From: DASQFY01 sp036397815
Lineage (GTDB): Bacteria > Chloroflexota > Limnocylindria > QHBO01
Direction of reading: 5' to 3'
DNA: 50,533 bases
Assembly (NCBI GenBank): GCA_036397815.1
Contig: DASWIE010000057.1
Span: 1 to 50,533 of the forward strand
In this document: piece after piece, positions 8,055-16,763 of the stretch
Layout of the letters: each line of letters starts with the position of its first letter
Position numbering within the stretch: position 1 is the first letter of the stretch
The notes under the pieces: model-generated
The model's database searches: none
What the model saw: the letters and a program-made list of their open reading frames with translations, nothing else
What the model was told of the DNA's origin: nothing
Position numbers and translations under genes: made by a program

Positions 8055-9299
8055 CTAGTCGCTCTTGCGGCGCAGGAAGGACGGGATGTCCAGGTCGGTG
8101 TCCGCGTAGGACGGGCGGTCGGACCCGGAGCGGACCTGGAGTGGCTGCCGCTCGGTGACCCGGCTTTCGTCGTGCTCGACCGCGAACGGCGAGGGCGCGG
8201 GCATCTGGTCCTCGAGCTCCTGCTGCTGCTTTCGCTCTCGCTCGATCTCGGCCAGGATCTCCCGACTGCGCTCGTCCAGCGACGACTCGATCCCGCTCGC
8301 CACCTCGGCCGCCGCCGAGACCCCCCGACCCTGCGGCCGCACCTTCTTGGTGCCGTCGAAGCCGGTGGCGATGACCGTCACCTTGACCTCGTCCCGCATC
8401 CGGTCGTCGATCACCGTGCCGAAGATGATGTTCGCCTCGGGATCGGCCGCCTCCTTGATCACCTCGGCCGCCTCGTTGACCTCGAACAGGCCGAGGTCGC
8501 TGCCGCCGGTGACGTTGAAGAGGATGCCGCGAGCGCCCTGGATGTTGACCTCCAGCAGCGGGCTCATGACCGCGGCGCGCGCCGCCTCGACCGCCCGGTT
8601 CTCGCCGGTCCCGATCCCGATCCCCATCATCGATGACCCGGCGTCGCGCATGATCGTCTTGACGTCGGCGAAGTCGAGGTTGATCAGGCCGGGGACGGTG
8701 ATCAGGTCGCTGATGCCCTGCACGCCCTGGCGCAGCACGTCGTCGACCACGCGGAACGCGTCCAGGATGCTCGTCTTCTTGTCGACCACCTCCCGCAGGC
8801 GGTCGTTCGGGATCGTGATGAGGGTGTCGCACTTGTCCTTGAGCGCTTCGGAGTACTGCTCCGCCACCAGCTTGCGGCGCACGCCCTCGAAGCTGAACGG
8901 CTTGGTGATGACCCCAACCGTCAGGGCGCCGAGGTCCTTCGCGATCTCGGCGATGATCGGGGCCGCGCCCGAGCCGGTCCCGCCGCCCATGCCCGCCGTG
9001 ATGAAGATCATGTCGGCGTCCTTGAGCGCCTCGTAGATCTTCTCCGAGTCCTCCTCGGCAGCTCGCTGGCCGACGGCCGGGTCGGCACCGGCGCCCAGGC
9101 CTCGCGTCAGCTTGTCACCGATGCGGATCTTGTGAGGTGCATCGCTCTGCAGGAGAGCCTGCGCATCCGTGTTCACCGCGATGAACTCGACGCCCATCAT
9201 CTCGGCGCGAATCATCCGGTTCACGGCATTGCTGCCACCGCCTCCGACGCCGATGACCTTGATGAGCGCGAAGTGTTCTGCGTCAGAGCGAAGCGGCAT
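8055..9299 (-). CDS. ftsZ: Cell division protein FtsZ
   Basis: A 414-aa tubulin-like GTPase that forms the Z ring. The N-terminal GVGGGGSNAVNRM, the tubulin signature GGGTGSG at residues 105-111 and the synergy-loop region NLDFADVKTIM are all present. After the ~320-aa core there is a Glu/Gln-rich linker and the conserved C-terminal peptide DLDIPSFLRRKSD that binds FtsA and other partners. It is the last gene of the dcw cluster, but a 554-bp gap containing its own likely promoter separates it from ftsA. Confidence 0.98.
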   Translation of the reverse strand: MPLRSDAEHFALIKVIGVGGGGSNAVNRMIRAEMMGVEFIAVNTDAQALLQSDAPHKIRIGDKLTRGLGAGADPAVGQRAAEEDSEKIYEALKDADMIFITAGMGGGTGSGAAPIIAEIAKDLGALTVGVITKPFSFEGVRRKLVAEQYSEALKDKCDTLITIPNDRLREVVDKKTSILDAFRVVDDVLRQGVQGISDLITVPGLINLDFADVKTIMRDAGSSMMGIGIGTGENRAVEAARAAVMSPLLEVNIQGARGILFNVTGGSDLGLFEVNEAAEVIKEAADPEANIIFGTVIDDRMRDEVKVTVIATGFDGTKKVRPQGRGVSAAAEVASGIESSLDERSREILAEIERERKQQQELEDQMPAPSPFAVEHDESRVTERQPLQVRSGSDRPSYADTDLDIPSFLRRKSD

Positions 9300-9853
9300 G
9301 AGGGGTCTCCTGCGCGTATGGAGGGCGTGGCCAAACCCGTCTCGCCGCGGGTTTGTCCGATTCTAGCCACCTCACCCGTGCCGCGTGGCCGGATTTATCC
9401 ACATCCTCCAGCCGAGTTGTCCACATTGCCTAAATTGGTGGTGGATGGACCGGCACCCGCGTCCACAGGTCACAGCCTGAACGTCGTTCTCAGATGCCGC
9501 CTGCATTCGCGTCAACTGGCCCGCGACCGCCGCAACTGCTCACCTGCGAATCGTGACAGCGCTGGAGGGGCGTCGACCGCTATCGCCGCGCCGCAGGAGC
9601 ACGAATCGTGTGCCCGGCAACGACATGCGGGGTCTGGCGGGCCTCTACCGCTGCTGTCATTCGCGTCTGAGAACGCGCGCTGCCGAAATAGGCGCGCGAC
9701 CGCCGGCTCGCGACTGTGGGGCGCGTTATGTGCCTCGGTGCGGTTCCGGACAGGAGCGCTGAGCGTGGCGAGGCGTCCCGCGACGGCCATCGACTCGCGT
9801 AACCCGACTGTTGGTCGCACACCGGGATTCGGCAGCCGCGCCCGTGCCCGAGA
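9300..9853. other. ftsA-ftsZ intergenic region
   Basis: A 554-bp non-coding stretch, unusually long inside a dcw cluster. The ftsZ-proximal part carries the ftsZ promoter and DnaA-box-like sites (described separately). The ftsA-proximal part has no third-position G/C periodicity in any frame. It holds a 10-bp inverted repeat, CGTTCTCAGA at 9485-9494 and TCTGAGAACG at 9666-9675, with no further structure I can interpret. Confidence 0.6.
9360..9467 (-). promoter_or_regulatory. ftsZ promoter with three DnaA-box-like sites
   Basis: Minus-strand TAGAAT (9365-9360) is a good -10 about 60 bp before the ftsZ ATG; no strong -35 is seen. Upstream, in the plus reading, lie TTATCCACA (9395-9403, exact DnaA-box consensus), TTGTCCACA (9417-9425, one mismatch) and a weak GCGTCCACA (9459-9467). 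All have the same orientation and are spaced 22 and 42 bp, close to two and four helical turns. DnaA control of ftsZ is inferred. Confidence 0.55.
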
Positions 9854-11092
9854 TCAGCCGGGGAAGAGGCCTCGAATCCAGTCTGCCACGCGGCCCAGGC
9901 CGGCGCCGACCGGTGAGCCGGTGGCGTAACCGATCGGCTCGGCGCCGGCCTGGTTGGCGCCCCACAGCAGGAGCCCGATCGGGGTGCTGAAGGCGGGGTT
10001 GGAGAGCTGGTCCATCAGCCCGCCCACGCCCTGGGGTGACCCGACCCGCACCGGCATCTGGAAGACCTCGCGCGCCAGCTCGGCGGCGCCACCGATTCGC
10101 GCCCCACCGCCGGTCAGCACCACGCCCGCCGGCAGCATGCCGCCGTGGCCGGAGCGCTTCACCTCCTCGCCGATGAGCGAGTAGATCTCGCTCATCCGCG
10201 CCTCGATGATCTCGCACAGCTTCTTGCGCTGGATGGTCTGCCCGCCGCCGTCGCCGAGCACCGCCACGTTGAGCAGCTCCTCGGGCTGCACCTCGGCCAG
10301 GTTCGCGGTCCCGTGCTTGATCTTGATCTCCTCGGCCAGGTTCAGACTGGTGCGCAGGCCGATCGCCACGTCATTCGTCACGTTGATGGCGCCCACCGGC
10401 AGGACGGCGGAGTGGTAGGCGGCGCCATCGGTGAAGATGGCGATGTCGGTCGTGCCCCCGCCGATGTCGGCCACCAGCACGCCGAGCTCCTTCTCGGTAT
10501 CGGTCAGGGTCGCCTCGCCGGCGGCCAGCGAGCCGACCACCAGCTCGTCGATCTGGACGTTGGCGTTGGCGATGCACTTGGACAGGTTCTGGATCGAGGT
10601 TGCCGCCCCGAAGACGATGTGCGTCTCGACCTCGAGCCGCACCGCGCTCATGCCGAGCGGGTCCTTGATCCCCTCCTGGCCGTCGACGATGTAGCCACGC
10701 GGCAGGACGTGCAGCATCTCGCGGTTGGACGGGGTCTGGATCGCCTTGGCCGCCTCGGTGGCGCGCGCCACGTCCTCCCGGCTCACCTCGCGCTTGTGAC
10801 CCGAGACGGCTACCACGCCGCGGCTGTTCTGGCTGGTGATGTGGCTGCCGCCGACGGCGACGAAGGCGGAGCTGATCTTGTAGCCGGAGAGCCGCTCGGC
10901 CTTCTCCAGGCTGGCGGCGACCGAGTTCACGGTCTGGTCGATGTTGGCGACCATCCCCTTCTTCATCCCGACCGAGGGGGCGATCCCGTAGCCGATGATG
11001 CTCACGTCACCGGTGCGGGCAACCTCGCCGATCAGCGTCGTCACCTTGGTCGTGCCGGCATCGATGCCGACCAGCACCGTCTCCCTGTCCAA
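9854..11092 (-). CDS. ftsA: Cell division protein FtsA
   Basis: A 412-aa actin-like ATPase that tethers FtsZ to the membrane. It has GIDAGTTKVTTLIGEV (phosphate 1), VADIGGGTTDIAIF (phosphate 2) and GVVLTGGGARIGG (adenosine motif). The C-terminal GLGRVADWIRGLFPG is the amphipathic membrane-targeting helix. The start is TTG at 11092 with GGAGGT a few bases upstream. It follows sbp by 54 nt. Confidence 0.96.
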   Translation of the reverse strand: MDRETVLVGIDAGTTKVTTLIGEVARTGDVSIIGYGIAPSVGMKKGMVANIDQTVNSVAASLEKAERLSGYKISSAFVAVGGSHITSQNSRGVVAVSGHKREVSREDVARATEAAKAIQTPSNREMLHVLPRGYIVDGQEGIKDPLGMSAVRLEVETHIVFGAATSIQNLSKCIANANVQIDELVVGSLAAGEATLTDTEKELGVLVADIGGGTTDIAIFTDGAAYHSAVLPVGAINVTNDVAIGLRTSLNLAEEIKIKHGTANLAEVQPEELLNVAVLGDGGGQTIQRKKLCEIIEARMSEIYSLIGEEVKRSGHGGMLPAGVVLTGGGARIGGAAELAREVFQMPVRVGSPQGVGGLMDQLSNPAFSTPIGLLLWGANQAGAEPIGYATGSPVGAGLGRVADWIRGLFPG

Positions 11093-11146
11093 GCTACCTC
11101 CGAACGTCCCGCCGCACGCTCCGCGGCGTCCGACTGCGGTTCGAGC

Positions 11147-11470
11147 CTACAGGAAGTGGCGGCGAATGAGGGCGACGTTTTGGAAGATGCGCAGCCCGAA
11201 GGCGAACAGCGCGACGAGGTACAGATCGATCCCCAGCCGGTCGCCGACGAAGGTGAGCGCAACCGCCACCAGTGCGTTCGTCACGAAGCCGGAGAGGAAG
11301 ACCCGGTTGTCGTAATGGGCGTCCAGCTCGGCCCGGATCGCCCCCAGCACCGAGTCGAGCCCGGCCAGAATGCCCACCGCGCTGTAGCGCGCCAGGTCTG
11401 GGCTGACGTTGACGTTCAGCACCAGCCCGAGCGCGATTCCGAGCGCAAGGCCGACCAGGGGGAGCCACAT
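11147..11470 (-). CDS. sbp: Small basic protein Sbp (DUF1290)
   Basis: A 107-aa membrane protein with three hydrophobic segments (about residues 3-20, 30-45 and 60-95). It contains the conserved cytoplasmic block YSAVGILAGLDSVLGAIRA of the DUF1290/Sbp family. In Firmicutes, Actinobacteria and Chloroflexota it lies between ftsQ and ftsA or ftsZ, as here. A role in division or envelope work is assumed from location; the biochemical function is unknown. Confidence 0.9.
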   Translation of the reverse strand: MWLPLVGLALGIALGLVLNVNVSPDLARYSAVGILAGLDSVLGAIRAELDAHYDNRVFLSGFVTNALVAVALTFVGDRLGIDLYLVALFAFGLRIFQNVALIRRHFL

Positions 11471-11524
11471 CGGGGAAGGTTCCAGTGCCCGCCGCGCGCC
11501 ACACGGTGGTTGGCGCCGCGACCT

Positions 11525-12382
11525 CTACGGAGCCCAATATACCCTCCCCGGGTTGCGGGCATCCACCCACCTGACCGATGTCTCCGGCTGGCTGGCGAAG
11601 AGGGTGCGGATCGCCGCCGCCTGCTGGTCGAAGCGGGTCTCGGCCGCCACCTCGTCGCCCGCCGGGTCCAGCCCGTAGAAGCCGAGCGCCGCCTGCCAGG
11701 CCGGCTGGGCCGAGACCAGCACGAAGCCGTACTCGGTGTCGATCCGCAGGCTCAGCCCGCTCGACGCCGAGCCCAGCAGCGCCGGCTCCACCTCCAGCAG
11801 GCGCAGCGCCATGCTCAGCTCGTCGGCGGGAATGACGTCGCCCATGATCAGCCCCCTGCTGCGGCGCCGCTGGTCGTCGATCGCCGGCAGGTCGGCCAGG
11901 TCGGCCGGCACCTCGGCATCGGGCGGCAGCTCGCCGATGAGCGTGCCGTCGGTGGCACCGACCAGCCTCAGCGTGCTGGTGACCCAGGTGAAGGCCGGCT
12001 GCTTCTCGGCGATCGTGACGCGCAGCTCGTCGGGCAGGACGGCGCTGACCTCCGCGCTCGCCACCGCCGGCAGGCTGCGGAGCCGCGCCACGATGTCGCG
12101 GCTGTCGACCGCCAGCAGCGGGAGGCCGCGGTAGGCGGCGAGGACCTTGTCCAGCGTGGCCGCCGGCGTGTAGCGCTCGCCGGCATGAGCCAGCCGCTCG
12201 ACCCGCAGCCAGGGGCCGTTCACGAGCGTCACGCCCGCGGCGAGCAGCAAGGCGAACGCGACGAGGGCGAGAATGCGCCCGCGCGCGGGCAGCCTACGAC
12301 CGACGCGGCGGGCGAGCGCCGGCTTCGATCGACGCGCGTGGCCAGCCGACCGCTTGCGCGGCCGCAGCGCGGCGGCGCTCAT
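11525..12382 (-). CDS. ftsQ: Cell division protein FtsQ
   Basis: A 285-aa divisome protein: Arg/Lys-rich cytoplasmic N-terminus (about 1-38), one transmembrane helix (about 39-58), a POTRA domain beginning VNGPWLRVERLAHAGERYTP, then the FtsQ/DivIB domain. The ATG at 12382 overlaps the ddl stop as ATGA; the frame is open further upstream inside ddl but that part is out-of-frame shadow. FtsQ links the early ring to FtsL/FtsB and the FtsWI synthase. Confidence 0.92.
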   Translation of the reverse strand: MSAAALRPRKRSAGHARRSKPALARRVGRRLPARGRILALVAFALLLAAGVTLVNGPWLRVERLAHAGERYTPAATLDKVLAAYRGLPLLAVDSRDIVARLRSLPAVASAEVSAVLPDELRVTIAEKQPAFTWVTSTLRLVGATDGTLIGELPPDAEVPADLADLPAIDDQRRRSRGLIMGDVIPADELSMALRLLEVEPALLGSASSGLSLRIDTEYGFVLVSAQPAWQAALGFYGLDPAGDEVAAETRFDQQAAAIRTLFASQPETSVRWVDARNPGRVYWAP

Positions 12383-13506
12383 TCGGGCGCGCGCTCCTCG
12401 GCCGCCTTCTCGAATCCCAGGTCGACCAGCCTGGCGACCAGCTCGGCAAAGCCGATCCCGGCCAGCTCGGCCTGCTTGGGGAACATGCTGGTGGTCGTGA
12501 AGCCGGGGATCGTGTTCATCTCGGAGATGTAGACGCTGCCATCGGGCACAAGGAAGTCGACCCGCGCCATGCCGGCGCAGTCGACCGCGCGGTAGGCCGC
12601 CAGCGACAGCTCCTTGACACGCGCCGCGAGCTCCGGCTCGACCTCGGCGCGAGGGATGACGTCGGCCAGCCCGGCGGTGTACTTCGAGGCGTAGTCGTAC
12701 CACTCGCGATGGCTGCGCACCTCGCCCGGCTCGAACACGATCGGCTGGTCGTTGCCGAGCACGCCGCACTCCAGCTCGCGGGCGTTCGGAACGTAGGCCT
12801 CGACCAGGACCTTGCTGTCGTAGCGGAAGGCCTCGTCCATGGCGGCGGGAAGCTCTTCGGCGGCGTGAACCAGCGACATGCCCACGCTGCTTCCCAGCCG
12901 CGCGGGCTTGACCACCGAGCGTGGCCCGATCCGATACCCGACCTCCCGCAGCACGTCCTGGGGGGCATCGGTCCAGGCAGACCGACGGAACCAGGCGTAG
13001 TCGACAACCGGCAGGTCGTGTCCGCGCATGAGGTCCTTGAAGACCACCTTGTCCATGGCCACCGCGCTCGCGAGCACCCCGGCGCCGGTGTAGGGGATCC
13101 CGGCCAGCTCCAGGAACCCCTGCAGCGTGCCGTCCTCACCGAACGGGCCGTGCAGGACCAGGAAGGCGATGTCGATCGCGTCGGCCAGGGAGCGCAGGGC
13201 GGCTCGCGGCGCCAGCGCGTCGGCGTCGGCGTCGCGGCGGACCGGCAGGTTGGACCGGTGGGCCAGGCTGGCGGTGTGCTCCGCCGGGGTCTCGGTCCCG
13301 AGCTGTGCTGCAAGCGCCCCGTTCCCGAGCTCGGCGGCCGGTCCGGAGGGCAGATGCCAGCGACCGGCGCGGTCGATGTAGATGAGGTACGGCTCGAAGC
13401 GCTCCCGGTCGATGGCACGCAGCACCGACTCCGCCGAGCTGACGCTGACCTCGTGCTCGGCCGAACGCCCGCCGGCGAAGATCCCGACCCGGATGCGAGG
13501 GCTCAT
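12379..13506 (-). CDS. ddl: D-alanine--D-alanine ligase
   Basis: A 375-aa ATP-grasp ligase that makes D-Ala-D-Ala for MurF. It shows VGIFAGGRSAEHEVSVSSA, the ATP-grasp GSSVGMSLV, the DYASKYTAGLADVIPRA loop with the Tyr/Lys pattern of true D-Ala ligases (not the VanA His pattern), and ISEMNTIPGFTTTSMFPK with metal ligands. The ATG at 13506 overlaps the murB stop and the 3' end overlaps ftsQ, both by 4 nt. Confidence 0.96.
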   Translation of the reverse strand: MSPRIRVGIFAGGRSAEHEVSVSSAESVLRAIDRERFEPYLIYIDRAGRWHLPSGPAAELGNGALAAQLGTETPAEHTASLAHRSNLPVRRDADADALAPRAALRSLADAIDIAFLVLHGPFGEDGTLQGFLELAGIPYTGAGVLASAVAMDKVVFKDLMRGHDLPVVDYAWFRRSAWTDAPQDVLREVGYRIGPRSVVKPARLGSSVGMSLVHAAEELPAAMDEAFRYDSKVLVEAYVPNARELECGVLGNDQPIVFEPGEVRSHREWYDYASKYTAGLADVIPRAEVEPELAARVKELSLAAYRAVDCAGMARVDFLVPDGSVYISEMNTIPGFTTTSMFPKQAELAGIGFAELVARLVDLGFEKAAEERAPE

Positions 13507-14468
13507 GAGGTCGTACCCGGGTCGCCGTCGTCCCAGGCGCCGACGAACTCGATCTCGTACTGGAGCTCCACGCCGAAGCGATCCGTGACCGTGGCGCGGA
13601 CCAGCTCGCCCAGGGCGCGAACGTCCGCGGCCCGGCCGTCACGCTCGGTGACGATGAAGTTGGCGTGCAGCGGGCTGACTATGGCGCTGCCCACGCGCCG
13701 GCCCTTGAGGCCCGCGGCCTCGATCAGCCGACCCGCGTGGTCGCCCGGCGGATTCCGAAAGACGCTGCCCGCGTTCTGGTCGGCGAGCGGCTGGGTGGCC
13801 TGGCGCTGGGCCTGGTGCGCCGCGACCTGCTCGCCGATTGCGGCGGGGTCGCCGCCGCTCAGCCGCAGGCTCGCGTCGAGCACGACCTCGCCCGAGTGCT
13901 TGAATCGCGATTCGCGATAGGCGAAGCCGCAGTCGGCGTTGGCCAGGGTGGTGACCTCGTCCGTCGCTGGATCCCAGACGTCGGCGCTGATCAGCAGGTC
14001 GCGCACCTCTCCCCCGTGGGCGCCGGCGTTGGCCCATACGGCTCCGCCGAGCGTGCCGGGGATGCTGATCCCGAACTCCAGCCCGGCCAGCCCGGCGGCC
14101 GTGCAGCGCTTCACCAGCATTACCATCGGCGCGCCGGCCTCCGCGCTGAGCGTCTCGGAATCCACCGCCGCGGCCCTGGCCCGGTTGCGGACCACGAGCC
14201 CGCGGATGCCGGCGTCCGCCACCACCAGGTCGCTGCCGTTGCCGAGCACGAAGCACGGGACCTCCGCGTCCCGCGCCAGGCGGAGCGCGGCCAGCAGCGC
14301 GTCGCGCTCGGATGGCGCGGCCATCCGGTCGGCCGCTCCGCCGACCCGAAGCGTGGTGAGCGGAGCCAGGGGAGCATCCGGCACAATCTCGATCCCCCGC
14401 TCGGCCGCCAGCCGGTCGAGCCGGGCGAGCGCCGTCGACGACTGGCGCGGGACGGCCGCGGCGCTCAC
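13503..14468 (-). CDS. murB: UDP-N-acetylenolpyruvoylglucosamine reductase
   Basis: A 321-aa FAD enzyme that reduces UDP-GlcNAc-enolpyruvate to UDP-MurNAc with NADPH. It has PLTTLRVGGAADRM, VLGNGSDLVVADAGIRGLVV, the FAD-binding GISIPGTLGGAVWANAGAHG and the catalytic-serine region NAGSVFRNP. The start is GTG at 14468, overlapping the murG stop as GTGA. The length and the AGSVFRNP motif fit the shorter Gram-positive-like MurB type. Confidence 0.95.
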   Translation of the reverse strand: MSAAAVPRQSSTALARLDRLAAERGIEIVPDAPLAPLTTLRVGGAADRMAAPSERDALLAALRLARDAEVPCFVLGNGSDLVVADAGIRGLVVRNRARAAAVDSETLSAEAGAPMVMLVKRCTAAGLAGLEFGISIPGTLGGAVWANAGAHGGEVRDLLISADVWDPATDEVTTLANADCGFAYRESRFKHSGEVVLDASLRLSGGDPAAIGEQVAAHQAQRQATQPLADQNAGSVFRNPPGDHAGRLIEAAGLKGRRVGSAIVSPLHANFIVTERDGRAADVRALGELVRATVTDRFGVELQYEIEFVGAWDDGDPGTTS

Positions 14469-15589
14469 GCGTCGCCGGCCGCGAGCTGGGACGGCAGCGG
14501 GCGTCCCTGGGCCATGGCGAGCAGCTCATCCGCGATGCGCGCCGCGGCGTCAGGCCGTCCGAGCCGGCGGGCCGCATCGGCCATCGTCACGCGCGTCGCG
14601 TCGTCGTGCAGGCGCTGCGCTTCGGCGAGCAGTCGCTCGCCGTCCAGCTCGGCGTCGGGCACCACCACCGCCGCGCCCTGGTCAGCGAGCCAGGCCGCGT
14701 TGGCGTCCTGGTGCGCGCCGGCGTGGGGATACGGGACGAGGATCGCGGCCACGCCGACGGCCGCCACCTCGGCGCAGGTGGACGACCCCGCGCGCCCGAC
14801 GACCAGGTCGGCGGCGACCAGGGCATCGGTCATTCTGTCGGTCAGGAACGGGACGGGCTGGTAGCGACCCGCCAGCTCGGCGGGAAGTCGTGCGCGAAGC
14901 CCTTCCGCCCGCGGCATGCCCGCGTCGCCCGCGACGTGCAGGATCCGCCAGTCGGCTAGCAGCCGCTCCAGGGCCTCGTCGAGCGCGGCCGTGATGCGGG
15001 CAACCGCCTGCGAGCCGCCGAAGACGAGCAGCAGTCGCTCCTCCGGCCCGACCGCGAAGGAGGCCCGCGCCGGGTCGCGATCGACGCCGGCGAAGGAGCG
15101 GATGGGCGTGCCCGAGGCGAAGGCGCGGCCGGGGAAGGCCGCCAGGGTGGGCGGGAACGAGACCGCCACGCGGGTCGCCAGGCGACCGACGACCGCGGTC
15201 GAGCGGCCGGGAATCACGTTGCCCTCCCAGACCATGGTCGGGATGTTGCGTGCCCGGGCGGCGAGCACGAGCGGAAGCGCCAGGTAGCCACCCGTGGTGA
15301 AGAGCGCGGCCGGACGCAGCCGGCGCAGGAGCCACCACGCCTGTGGGACCGACGCCGCCAGGCGGATGGGATCGAGGACCAGGTGCGGGTCGCGGCCGCT
15401 GCTGCGCAGCGAGCGGACGACCAGCTGGTGGTAGGGCAGCTCGTCACCGACGATCCGCCGCTCCATGCCGCGGACGCCGCCCACGTACGAAAGCTCAAGC
15501 TCGGGCTGCGCGTCGCGCAGGGCCCGCGCGACGGCCAGCGCGGGGTACACGTGCCCGCCTGTCCCGCCGCCCGACACTGAACACCGCAT
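14465..15589 (-). CDS. murG: Lipid II-forming GlcNAc transferase MurG
   Basis: A 374-aa GT28 glycosyltransferase that adds GlcNAc to lipid I on the inner membrane face. The N-terminal SGGGTGGHVYPALA loop, LLLVFGGSQA and the donor-binding GSSTCAEVAAVGVAAILVP are present. The start cannot be later than 15589 without losing the glycine-rich loop, so it overlaps the ftsW reading frame by 95 nt, much more than the usual 4-nt junctions here. Confidence 0.96.
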   Translation of the reverse strand: MRCSVSGGGTGGHVYPALAVARALRDAQPELELSYVGGVRGMERRIVGDELPYHQLVVRSLRSSGRDPHLVLDPIRLAASVPQAWWLLRRLRPAALFTTGGYLALPLVLAARARNIPTMVWEGNVIPGRSTAVVGRLATRVAVSFPPTLAAFPGRAFASGTPIRSFAGVDRDPARASFAVGPEERLLLVFGGSQAVARITAALDEALERLLADWRILHVAGDAGMPRAEGLRARLPAELAGRYQPVPFLTDRMTDALVAADLVVGRAGSSTCAEVAAVGVAAILVPYPHAGAHQDANAAWLADQGAAVVVPDAELDGERLLAEAQRLHDDATRVTMADAARRLGRPDAAARIADELLAMAQGRPLPSQLAAGDA

Positions 15590-16763
15590 CGACCAAGGAT
15601 CCTGTCTGGGATGTCTCGCGCGAGATCGACAGCAGAATGCCGACCGCGACGAGGTTGATGGTGAGGGCCGATCCGCCGTAGCTGATGAACGGCAGCGGAA
15701 TACCGGTGACCGGCAGCAGGGCGGTGACGACCATCATGTTGATGCAGGCCTGCGCCACCAGCCAGGTCGTGATGCCGGCCGCGAGCAGCCCGGAGAAGGT
15801 GTCCGGCGCGTGGATCGCGATCCGGTAGCCCTGGTAGGCGAGGACAACGAAGAGGGCGAGGACGGTCAGCGTGCCGATCAGCCCCCACTCCTCGCCGATG
15901 ATGGCGAAGATGAAGTCGGTCGACGGGGCGGGCAGGTAGAGGAACTTCTGGCGGCTCGCGCCGAGCCCCTGCCCGGCGATCCCGCCCAGGGCCAGCGCCA
16001 GCAGTGCCTGGATCGCGTTGTAGCCCGTGCCCAGCGGGTCGCGGAATGGGTCGAGGAAGCTCTGGACGCGCTGCAGCTGGTAGGGCGTGCTGGTGATCAT
16101 CACGTACGCGGCGACAAGGACGCCGGAACCGATGGCCGTCAGGTAGAGGAGGTTGGCGCCGGCCATGAAGAAGATGGCGAGCGCGCTGATGGCGTACACG
16201 CCGGAGGTCCCGAGGTCGGGCTCGAGCGCGATCAGCAGGAAGCCGGGCGTCACCAGCAAACCGAAGGGCACCAGGCCGTTCCAGAACGATCGCGCGTCGC
16301 GCCCGCGCCGGTCGAACCAGTGCGCGAGGTAGAGGCAGATCGCCAGCTTGGCCAGCTCGGCGGGCTGGAAGCTGCCCACGCCCGGCACCACGATCCAGCG
16401 CCGCGAGCCGGCAACCTCGGCGCCGACGCCGGGAACGAGGACGATGGCAAGCAGCACGAGCGCCAGGACGTAGGCGGGGATGGCCAGGTAGCGCAGCACG
16501 CGGAAGTCAACGCGGCTGGCGATCAGCATGGCGCCCAGTCCCAGGCCGGCCCAGATCGCCTGCTGCAGGCCCTGGGCCGCCGGGTCGCTGCCCGCGAGGT
16601 AGGAGCGGACGCTGGAGGCGGAGTAGACCATCACCACGCCGATCGCGACCAACGCGATCACGGCGGTGAGCAACGGGTAGCTGACCTGGTGCCGCTCGCG
16701 CTTGACCCCGCTGCGGGCTGCGGCCGTGCGTCGCGCCGCGGCGGTCGTGGCCACCGCGCTCAT
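15495..16763 (-). CDS. ftsW: Peptidoglycan glycosyltransferase FtsW
   Basis: A 422-aa SEDS polymerase with about ten membrane helices. Landmarks are VMVYSASS in helix 1, FQPAELAKLAICLYLAHW, the catalytic-loop motif ALEPDLGTSG and GIPLPFISYGGSAL near the end. It polymerises lipid II with its partner transpeptidase FtsI. The ATG at 16763 overlaps murD by 4 nt. The Arg-rich last ~31 residues lie over the murG start in another frame and may be a neutral extension. Confidence 0.95.
   Translation of the reverse strand: MSAVATTAAARRTAAARSGVKRERHQVSYPLLTAVIALVAIGVVMVYSASSVRSYLAGSDPAAQGLQQAIWAGLGLGAMLIASRVDFRVLRYLAIPAYVLALVLLAIVLVPGVGAEVAGSRRWIVVPGVGSFQPAELAKLAICLYLAHWFDRRGRDARSFWNGLVPFGLLVTPGFLLIALEPDLGTSGVYAISALAIFFMAGANLLYLTAIGSGVLVAAYVMITSTPYQLQRVQSFLDPFRDPLGTGYNAIQALLALALGGIAGQGLGASRQKFLYLPAPSTDFIFAIIGEEWGLIGTLTVLALFVVLAYQGYRIAIHAPDTFSGLLAAGITTWLVAQACINMMVVTALLPVTGIPLPFISYGGSALTINLVAVGILLSISRETSQTGSLVDAVFSVGRRDRRARVPRAGRRAGPARRAARA

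Noticed and set aside
9512..9820. Short ORFs on both strands in the ftsA-ftsZ gap
   Set aside because: No third-position G/C bias, no ribosome site and no family-like motifs.
9360..9853. Replication origin in the ftsA-ftsZ gap
   Set aside because: There are DnaA-box-like sites but no clear AT-rich unwinding stretch and no dnaA, dnaN or rpmH nearby.
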